The translations under genes and the position numbers were made by a program. From the NCBI GenBank assembly GCA_005239635.1, contig SBBQ01000041.1, positions 1-64,000 of the forward strand: 64,000 nt of DNA. The letters are read 5' to 3'. Below the pieces are notes generated by a model. The model saw only the letters and a program-made list of their open reading frames with translations. It was not told where the DNA came from and ran no database searches. Source of the stretch: Uliginosibacterium gangwonense (GTDB lineage: Bacteria; Pseudomonadota; Gammaproteobacteria; Burkholderiales; Rhodocyclaceae). Positions 58,058 through 64,000 of the stretch are shown one piece after another. Within the stretch, counting starts at the first letter, position 1. Every line of letters starts with the position of its first letter.

Positions 58058-58558
58058 TTAACTCGATTGCGAGAGCAGTGAGTCGATCGTGCGACGCAGT
58101 TTGGCAAAATCGGGCTCACCTAAGTATTGCTGCACGATGCGGCCTTCTTTGTCGATCAAAAAGCTCGTTGGCGTGAGTCGCACACCGCCAAAACTCTCTG
58201 CTATTTTTCCTTGTGGGTCGAATGCAATGGTAAAGGGCAGCTGCTTCTGTTGTGCGAATGCTTGCACTTGTTCAGGTGGGTCGTAACTCATGGCGACCGC
58301 AATGGTCTCGTAGCCCTTATTGGCAAACTGCGTGTGTGTCGCTGCCATTTGTGGCATTTCCTTGACGCAGGAAGGGCACGTCGTAGCCCAAAAATTAACC
58401 AGCACGACTTTGCCGCGTAGTTGAGAGGTTTGCACGGTGCGGCCATCTAAAGTTTGGAAGACAACCTCAGGCGCTGGCTTACTATCCTGGACTAGCAATA
58501 CGTATAACGCAGCGGCAATCGCGAGAATGGGCAGCACAAGCAAGTATTTAGGCTTCAT
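58058..58558 (-). CDS. TlpA-type membrane-anchored thioredoxin
   Basis: A 166-residue periplasmic thiol-disulfide protein. An N-terminal membrane anchor (YLLVLPILAIAAALYVLLV) is followed by a thioredoxin fold with the active site FWATTCPSCVKEM (Cys61, Cys64), and RLTPTSFLIDKEGRIV with the cis-Pro. It is a redoxin of the TlpA/ResA/CcmG group that reduces cytochrome or other periplasmic disulfides. I chose the ATG at 58558 over a TTG three codons earlier. Confidence 0.92.
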   Translation of the reverse strand: MKPKYLLVLPILAIAAALYVLLVQDSKPAPEVVFQTLDGRTVQTSQLRGKVVLVNFWATTCPSCVKEMPQMAATHTQFANKGYETIAVAMSYDPPEQVQAFAQQKQLPFTIAFDPQGKIAESFGGVRLTPTSFLIDKEGRIVQQYLGEPDFAKLRRTIDSLLSQSS

Positions 58559-58760
58559 AATCTGCAACAGTGCTCAAACAAGTAGGACGAGTTCGGCACA
58601 AATAAAGTTCATATTCAGTAGAAAAACGACACGTGTACCCTCAGTGCTTTCGGCGGCTAAGTTAGGCGTGTTGTTTGATGAGATTTTTGTGGTTAGACAT
58701 CGTCCCCAGCTTTTGCTCACACCCTTCAACACTGCATCAAAAACCATTAAGGGAATTGTT

Positions 58761-59510
58761 ATGCGCGACGAACAAAGCTACGAAGCACAAGTATCTTCAC
58801 CGGCCGGTATGAGCCGCCGCGCTATTCTGCGTATTCTTCCCGCTGTTGTCATCCCTTCTTTGTTGCCGCGCTGGAGTTGGGCGCTATCTTTGGGTGACTT
58901 GTCTGATAAAGATACCGCAGGCGGTATTAAGCAGGCGCTTACACAAGGCGCGACCAAGGCCGTGGAGCTGCTAGGCAAGCAGGACGGTTTTTTAGGTAAC
59001 GATAAAGTCAAAATTCCCCTGCCAGACGCGCTTGAAAAGGCTAACAAGCTACTCAAAGCGATGGGCCGTGGAGCAGATGCGGATGCACTGGTTACAGCCA
59101 TGAACCGCGCCGCTGAAGCTGCTGTACCAGAAGCCAAAAAGCTGCTCGTGTCCGCAGTCAAAAACATGAGCGTGACCGATGCAAAAAACATTGTGGTGGG
59201 TGGCGAAACCTCGGTCACCGAATTTTTTCGGGGCAAAACACAAGATCAGCTCAGTAAGCAGTTTTTGCCCATCGTGCAAAAATACGTCAATAAGTTAGGC
59301 CTGACCCAACAGTACGACAAGCTCGCAGGGCAGGGTGTAAAGTTAGGGCTGGTAAAACAGCAAGATGCCAAGGTTGATGGCTACGTCACGCGTAAAGCTT
59401 TGGATGGCCTGTACTTCATGATTGGCGAAGAAGAAAAGAACATTCGACAAGACCCGGTTGGCGCAGCGGGTGATTTAGCGAAGAAAGTATTTGGCGCACT
59501 CGGTAAATAA
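58761..59510 (+). CDS. DUF4197 family exported protein with a Tat-like signal
   Basis: A 249-residue protein. The N-terminus contains MSRRAILRILPAVVIPSLLPRWSWA, in which SRRAILR resembles a twin-arginine motif, with cleavage near SWA. The DUF4197 domain follows (ALSLGDLSDKDTAGGIKQALTQGATKAVELL, KIPLPDALEKANKLLKAMG, YVTRKALDGLYFMIGEEEKNIRQDPVG). The start is the ATG at 58761. The frame is open further upstream, but that region overlaps the divergent TlpA gene. Function unknown. Confidence 0.85.
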   Translation: MRDEQSYEAQVSSPAGMSRRAILRILPAVVIPSLLPRWSWALSLGDLSDKDTAGGIKQALTQGATKAVELLGKQDGFLGNDKVKIPLPDALEKANKLLKAMGRGADADALVTAMNRAAEAAVPEAKKLLVSAVKNMSVTDAKNIVVGGETSVTEFFRGKTQDQLSKQFLPIVQKYVNKLGLTQQYDKLAGQGVKLGLVKQQDAKVDGYVTRKALDGLYFMIGEEEKNIRQDPVGAAGDLAKKVFGALGK

Positions 59511-59657
59511 GCGGCAACTGGTAAACTACCGACTGGGTTCGGCTATGGGGTTCGGTTATATGCCGCGCCGACCTGATTTGGGATGCCAGATCAGGTCGAG
59601 CGCGCTGTAGCGTGCTTGTCTGTTGTCTTTCTGCTGTATTACTGCTGTCGGTTTCGC

Positions 59658-61688
59658 ATGTCCTTGCAACTCAATCCCCCGCAACGCGAAGCCATTCGCT
59701 ATCTAGATGGTCCGCTGTTAGTGCTAGCCGGTGCCGGCTCTGGCAAAACGCGCGTCATTACGCAAAAAATCGCACATCTCGTTGAGCAGTGCGGTTACGA
59801 AGCCCGCCACATTGCCGCGATTACCTTTACCAATAAAGCCGCACGTGAAATGGCTGAGCGTGTGGGCCAATTACTGCCGGGCAAGGCGTCTAGCCAGCTC
59901 AATGTGTCGACCTTTCACTCATTGGGTGTGCGCATCTTGCGTGCCGAGTGTAAATTGCTCGGCCTTAAACCGCAGTTCTCGATTTTAGATTCCGCTGATG
60001 CGCAATCCATTTTGGCAGAGCTGTCTAAGCAATCAGACAAAACTACCTTGCGCCAACTCAGTTGGAAAATCTCGGCGTGGAAAAACGCCATGATTAGCCC
60101 TGAAGCTGCACCAAGCCACGTGCAAGACGAAATGGATCAGGTTGCAGCGCGTCTTTACGCTGATTACGAGCGCACGCTTCGCGCGTATCAGGCCGTCGAT
60201 TTCGACGACCTCATTGGCGTGCCGGTTAAGTTGTTTGACGAGCATCCCGAAGCACGTGAGCGTTGGCAATCACGTTTGCGCTACCTGTTGGTCGATGAAT
60301 ATCAAGACACCAATCGCAGCCAATATGCACTGCTCAAGCAGTTAGTGGGGCCGCGAGCAGCTTTCACCGCGGTGGGCGATGACGACCAGGCGATCTATGC
60401 TTGGCGCGGGGCAGACGTTGAGAATTTACGCAACTTACAGCGGGATTTTCCGCGCCTGCAAGTGATTAAGCTCGAACAAAATTACCGTTCTAGCGGACGC
60501 ATTTTGCAGGCCGCCAACACGCTCATTGCCAATAACGAAAAGCTATTTGAAAAAAAGCTGTGGTCGGAGTTTGGTTTGGGTGACCAAGTAGAAGTGCGTG
60601 GGTGCCGCGACCCAGAAGAAGAAGCGCTCACCGTGGCCATGAAAATTGCCGCGCATAAATTTGAGCACCGCACGTGCTTTGCAGACTACGCCGTGTTGTA
60701 TCGCGGCAATCATCAATCGCGCGCGATTGAAGCCGCGCTACGTGAGCAAAAAATTCCTTACATGGTCAGCGGTGGCCAATCATTTTTTGAGCGCGCAGAA
60801 ATTAAAGACGTGTTGTCGTATTTGCGGCTCATCTGTAACAACGATGACGACCCGTCGTTTATTCGCGCATCCACCACGCCCAAGCGCGGCATTGGCGCAG
60901 GTACGTTAGAAGCTTTGGGCGAGTATGCCGGCAAGCGCCAAGTGAGTTTGTATGCCGCATCGTTTGAACTGGGCTTTCAAGATCAAATTCAAGCGCGCCA
61001 ACTCACGCCGCTCACCACCTTTAGCGACTTTATTCAGCGCATGGAATGGCGCGCAGAACGTGAGCCTGCACGACAAGTGCTTGAGGATTTGTTAAACGCG
61101 ATTGGCTATGAGCGATATTTGTTCGATACCTTTGAACCGCGCGAAGCTGAGAGCAAATGGAACAACGTGCGGGAATTTGTAGATTGGCTATCGCGTAAGA
61201 GCGAAGGTGGCGAGCCGCAATATGGCGACGTGCAATTAGGCGATGGGCAAGACAAAAAGCTGCCGGAATTGGTGCAAACTATTGCGCTGATTACGATGCT
61301 TGAGAAGAACAAAGAAGAAGCAGATGCCGTGCAATTGGCAACGCTGCATGCGGCCAAAGGGCTTGAGTTTAAGCACGTGTTTTTAATTGGCTGTGAAGAA
61401 GGCTTGTTGCCGCATCGCGAATCGGTGGATGGCGGCAAGATCGAAGAAGAGCGACGCCTAATGTACGTGGGCGTAACGCGCGCGCAGCGCTCGCTCACCA
61501 TTACCCATTGCGAGCAACGCCCGTCTGGAAAAGAAAAGCGTAGCTGCGAGATCTCGCGCTTTATTGCGGAGTTGGGTAACGACTTAAAGCAGGCAGGTAA
61601 AGAAGCGCAGGTGCCCACAGCCGAAACGCGCAAAGCCAACAGCGCCAAACTTCAGGCATGGAAGGAACGCCTGGCCGCCAAGGGCTAG
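59658..61688 (+). CDS. rep: ATP-dependent DNA helicase Rep (UvrD/REP family)
   Basis: A 3'-5' superfamily 1A helicase that helps replication pass roadblocks. It has 676 residues from MSLQLNPPQREAIRYLDGP. Walker A is LAGAGSGKT (24-31). Other motifs are ITFTNKAAREM, LLVDEYQDTNRSQY, VGDDDQAIYAWRGA (Walker B region and Q-motif partner), EQNYRSS and TLHAAKGLEFKHVFLIG, and VTRAQRSL. The ATG at 59658 gives the family start, 25 codons inside a longer open frame. A bidirectional terminator follows. Confidence 0.95.
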   Translation: MSLQLNPPQREAIRYLDGPLLVLAGAGSGKTRVITQKIAHLVEQCGYEARHIAAITFTNKAAREMAERVGQLLPGKASSQLNVSTFHSLGVRILRAECKLLGLKPQFSILDSADAQSILAELSKQSDKTTLRQLSWKISAWKNAMISPEAAPSHVQDEMDQVAARLYADYERTLRAYQAVDFDDLIGVPVKLFDEHPEARERWQSRLRYLLVDEYQDTNRSQYALLKQLVGPRAAFTAVGDDDQAIYAWRGADVENLRNLQRDFPRLQVIKLEQNYRSSGRILQAANTLIANNEKLFEKKLWSEFGLGDQVEVRGCRDPEEEALTVAMKIAAHKFEHRTCFADYAVLYRGNHQSRAIEAALREQKIPYMVSGGQSFFERAEIKDVLSYLRLICNNDDDPSFIRASTTPKRGIGAGTLEALGEYAGKRQVSLYAASFELGFQDQIQARQLTPLTTFSDFIQRMEWRAEREPARQVLEDLLNAIGYERYLFDTFEPREAESKWNNVREFVDWLSRKSEGGEPQYGDVQLGDGQDKKLPELVQTIALITMLEKNKEEADAVQLATLHAAKGLEFKHVFLIGCEEGLLPHRESVDGGKIEEERRLMYVGVTRAQRSLTITHCEQRPSGKEKRSCEISRFIAELGNDLKQAGKEAQVPTAETRKANSAKLQAWKERLAAKG

Positions 61689-61784
61689 TTCAACGTGGCC
61701 TACGTAGTCTTTAGCAACGCCGCCGCCGTTCGATTTGTTGTTTGGCTAAGCTTATGCAAGGCCACCAAAATTAGAACAGCAAAC

Positions 61785-61820
61785 AAAAAACCGGCCCACT
61801 TTCGTGGGGCCGGCTTTTTT
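61785..61820. terminator. Bidirectional intrinsic terminator between rep and the cytochrome gene
   Basis: CCGGCCCAC (61791-61799) pairs with GTGGGGCCGG (61804-61813) with a single bulge. It is flanked by an A-run (61785-61790) and a T-run (61815-61820), so it can end both convergent transcripts. Confidence 0.9.
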
Positions 61821-61841
61821 TACTAGCGGCACTTGGCAGAA

Positions 61842-62591
61842 TTACTTGCCAGCAGCAACCATGTGTTCAACCGCAGCTTTGATTTCTGCGTCAGACAGGG
61901 CAGCGTTGCCACCCTTAGCTGGCATCGCGTTTTTGCCGCCCGTGGCAGATTTCAACAGCGAGTCCATGCCGGTTGCAATGCGCGGTGCCCAAGCAGCTTT
62001 TTCGCCAAACTTGGGTGCGCCTGCAGCGCCCGTACCATGGCAAGCTGCACAAGAGGCTTCGTATACCGCTTTGCCATCTACCGCAGCAGCTTGGCCTTCA
62101 GCAGCGGCCGGTGCGGCCGGTTCTTTGAAGCTGGCGCCAGACTTGTTCGCCATAAACACAATGGCGCGGGTCAGTTCCAGTTCGCTCAGGTCGGCTGCGC
62201 CACCCTTTGCCGGCATTGCATTTATGCCATTGGTGGCAGACTTCAGCAGCGCTTCTAAGCCAGTGGCAATGCGCGGACCCCAAGCGGCGTTGTCGCCAAC
62301 CTTAGGTGCGCCTGCAGCGCCGGTGTCGTGACAAGCAGCGCAAGCTGCTTGGAACACTTGCTCACCTGTGCGTGGGCCTGCATTAGCGGGCTTGGCAGTA
62401 GCTAGTTCAACTTTAGCAACAGGAGCAATCGCGGTCGCCGTGACTTCTTCATTGGGTAGCCCCTTTTGACCTGTCGTAACGTATTGAGAGGCCAGAACGG
62501 CTACGCCAATAAAGGCAACAAAAGACAGAATAACAACGGCGATGAGTTGCTTGGGTGTCTTGATGAAAGACTGATGTTCTTCGTGTGACAT
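61842..62591 (-). CDS. Membrane-anchored diheme cytochrome c (c5-like, tandem domains)
   Basis: A 249-residue electron carrier. An N-terminal anchor (LIAVVILSFVAFIGVAVLASQYV) leads into an Ala/Pro-rich linker and two cytochrome c5-like domains. Heme motifs are C84-A-A-C87-H88 and C181-A-A-C184-H185, and the axial methionines are M126 and M223, each in NAMPAKGG. The two domains are near-copies of each other (GAAGAPK and WGPRIATG against WAPRIATG), so an internal duplication is evident. The ATG at 62591 is chosen; the frame is open 41 codons upstream without similarity. The 279 bases before it show nothing recognisable. Confidence 0.94.
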   Translation of the reverse strand: MSHEEHQSFIKTPKQLIAVVILSFVAFIGVAVLASQYVTTGQKGLPNEEVTATAIAPVAKVELATAKPANAGPRTGEQVFQAACAACHDTGAAGAPKVGDNAAWGPRIATGLEALLKSATNGINAMPAKGGAADLSELELTRAIVFMANKSGASFKEPAAPAAAEGQAAAVDGKAVYEASCAACHGTGAAGAPKFGEKAAWAPRIATGMDSLLKSATGGKNAMPAKGGNAALSDAEIKAAVEHMVAAGK

Positions 62592-62870
62592 GCGAAACCC
62601 CTGCTGATTGGCGTAAAGGTGAACGTTAGGCGCACGCCGTTTTATGAACAGCCTGCGCGAGCAATTCGACAAACCCCGCATTATAGCGAGGTCGGCGCTT
62701 TGTGGGGTAACCACGCGGTTGGGCTGGTGCAGCGCCCCGCTTTTAGGGCCGATTAACCCTGTATGGCAAAGGGTGAGAGTAATGCGGCAGAATGGACGTG
62801 TTGGCCGTGGCAGGCTATTATCCGGGCCTGTTTAGGCGGCTTGAGTTGAAGCGCCTCAACTGTCCCGCAC

Positions 62871-62947
62871 GCGCCCGTAGCTCAGTTGGATAGAGTACTG
62901 CCCTCCGAAGGCAGGGGTCGGACGTTCGAATCGTCTCGGGCGCGCCA
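62871..62947 (+). tRNA. tRNA-Arg, anticodon CCG
   Basis: A 77-nt cloverleaf: acceptor GCGCCCG (62871-62877) pairs with CGGGCGC (62937-62943), discriminator G and an encoded CCA (62945-62947). D-arm GCTC-AGTTGGATA-GAGT. The anticodon stem CTGCC/GGCAG holds loop CTCCGAA with anticodon CCG (arginine CGG codons). T-loop TTCGAAT is canonical. Confidence 0.96.
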
Positions 62948-63015
62948 GTTTGCCAGTCTACAAACTGATCTATCTCTTATTGAATGTGCGCTGCTGCTTT
63001 CTTGTTGCCTATTGT

Positions 63016-63762
63016 TTAGGCTGGCCGAAAAAAGCTGCGCGCTTCTTCATTGAACTGCCGGCGACCTTCTGCATCGTCAATTTCACGCGCAAGCTCACTG
63101 ATCAATTGCTCCGGCGTATGGTTGTTACGCTGCGCTGTGTCCACCATGACTTGTGCAAACGGCCCAATTTGTCGGGCGAGGCAGGCGGTGAGGTGCTGCA
63201 AAAATGCGGCTTGGTCAAACTTAGGTGAAGTGGCTGCCACTTGCTGTGCTTGTTCGTGGCGGTAACTCAGTAGCTCGTCTTTGGCGCCGTGCAGTGGTGC
63301 AAAATTTAAATCATTACCCGGTTGATGTTGGGCAAACTGCGCAAAGTCAGGCGTGGCGGCTTGGGTTTGTCCGGGCAGCAAACGCGCTAGGCGTGTATGT
63401 GCAATGCGGATGGCGGAGCCCAAATAGCCGCTATTGCTCGGGAACACGATGCCATGGTGTGCGATGTGTCGCACGATTAATGCTGTGTGCGCTTGGTGAA
63501 TATCTGCCAGCAAATTTTGCAGACGGCGCAAGGTGGAGTGCGCTTGGTCTTCTTGCAGAATCACCAAGGTAAATGCAATTTTGGCTTGGCTGGCGGCCTG
63601 CCCTGAAGCAGCGCCGTGCAATTGGCATTGTGCACCAAAGGTGCCGGCGAGCAGTTTTGCCAATGCCTGCTGCGAACTGCGTAAGCCGGGCGTGCCAAAG
63701 CCTGCGCTGGCATCAAGCGCAATAACGGTGGCAGAGAGAGCTGCGCCGAGCGGATCAACCAC
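63016..63762 (-). CDS. Protein of unknown function downstream of a HAMP-domain gene
   Basis: A 248-residue frame starting at a GTG (63762) as VVDPLGAALSATVIALDASAG, ending RQFNEEARSFFRPA. The C-terminal third (about 165-245: FLQHLTACLARQIGPFAQVMVD and LISELAREIDDAEGRRQF) resembles the short helical domain found at the end of some bacterial Ser/Thr kinases. The N-terminal part contains no motif I can name. It lies 39 bases after the HAMP gene on the same strand and is probably in its operon. The start codon is uncertain. Confidence 0.55.
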   Translation of the reverse strand: MVDPLGAALSATVIALDASAGFGTPGLRSSQQALAKLLAGTFGAQCQLHGAASGQAASQAKIAFTLVILQEDQAHSTLRRLQNLLADIHQAHTALIVRHIAHHGIVFPSNSGYLGSAIRIAHTRLARLLPGQTQAATPDFAQFAQHQPGNDLNFAPLHGAKDELLSYRHEQAQQVAATSPKFDQAAFLQHLTACLARQIGPFAQVMVDTAQRNNHTPEQLISELAREIDDAEGRRQFNEEARSFFRPA

Positions 63763-63801
63763 GCGTAGAGTCCAAAAAAATGCCGATCAATTGACGCACG
63801 C

Positions 63802-64000
63802 TTAATTCGGCGTCGATTTGTTGATGAGTTGCTTTTGCAAGTGCACCACCTTCATCGCCTTTTCAATGCTGCGTCGCATGCGATTGAACGAGGTTTGCAG
63901 ATTGCGAATTTCTTTAGCGCCTTCTTCCTTAAATTCGGGCAAGTCCAAATTGCCCTGGCTGATCTCATCACTCACCGCTGCAATTTCGCGCAGCGGTTGA
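63802..64000 (-). CDS. HAMP-domain membrane protein, C-terminal end only
   Basis: Reading in from the right edge, 65 codons in the minus strand give QPLREIAAVSDEISQGNLDLPEF then KEEGAKEIRNLQTSFNRMRRSIEKAMKVV, the second half of a HAMP linker (the hydrophobic DExG-type turn and AS2 helix), and a stop after INKSTPN. HAMP domains join a membrane sensor to an output, but here the protein ends soon after the HAMP, as in DUF3365-HAMP proteins that signal to a separate kinase. The rest lies beyond the window. Confidence 0.7.
   Translation of the reverse strand, partial: QPLREIAAVSDEISQGNLDLPEFKEEGAKEIRNLQTSFNRMRRSIEKAMKVVHLQKQLINKSTPN

Overview
This 64 kb window reads as chromosome of a betaproteobacterium, most likely a member of the Burkholderiales. 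The evidence is gene content and order: a glutamate-cysteine ligase of the proteobacterial type followed by glutathione synthetase, a mannose-type PTS EIIA, HPr and enzyme I; metX-metW; gatC-gatA-gatB divergent from mreB-mreC-mreD-mrdA-rodA; ubiK, a TorF porin, glnK and amtB; and phaC for polyhydroxyalkanoate storage. I see no phage, transposase, integrase, rRNA or CRISPR array. Most of the window is ordinary core genome in short operons, with 7 to 10 percent intergenic DNA.

Layout: 1-5100 carries the start of metH, a structured leader with a terminator, a small unknown protein, an OmlA/BamE-type lipoprotein, a Bcr-type exporter and comM/yifB. 5300-8300 is a YceI - cytochrome b561 - YceI cluster with a divergent LysR regulator. 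8500-11900 is ubiK followed by a nitrogen-starvation unit (porin, glnK, amtB) behind two NtrC-like sites and a sigma-54 promoter. 12100-17700 holds purU, an ABC-F gene broken by a frameshift, a secreted coiled-coil protein, an AT-rich gene with an in-frame stop, and dsbB. 18000-27800 carries phaC, a metallo-hydrolase, carbonic anhydrase, a thiolase lacking both catalytic cysteines, an isomerase, a LOG-family protein, an acyltransferase, a second ABC-F protein and a GlsB-like membrane protein. 28000-38800 holds an orphan adenine methyltransferase, gshA-gshB-apbE, EIIA-ptsH-ptsI, metX-metW and an AmpG-like transporter. 38800-45000 has xth, pyrE and gatBAC. 45200-56100 is the cell-shape and wall operon running on through rlpA, a D,D-carboxypeptidase, a D-amino-acid transaminase, ybeD, lipB and lipA. 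56200-64000 contains a diguanylate cyclase, a TlpA-type thioredoxin, a DUF4197 protein, rep, a diheme cytochrome c, tRNA-Arg(CCG) and part of a HAMP-domain protein.

The most striking signal is not a gene. The octamer ATTGGCAA (reverse TTGCCAAT) occurs about 73 times by eye, against about two expected by chance. It is split almost equally between strands, spread evenly, falls in all reading frames and is followed by A in about 70 percent of cases. That is the signature of a DNA-uptake sequence, as known from Neisseriaceae and Pasteurellaceae but with an unrelated core. A comM homologue, which helps integrate transforming DNA in other bacteria, lies in the same window.

Two genes (the TorF porin and the YheS-type ABC-F protein) carry apparent one-base deletions in homopolymers, and a third has an in-frame stop, so sequencing error must be excluded before these are called pseudogenes.
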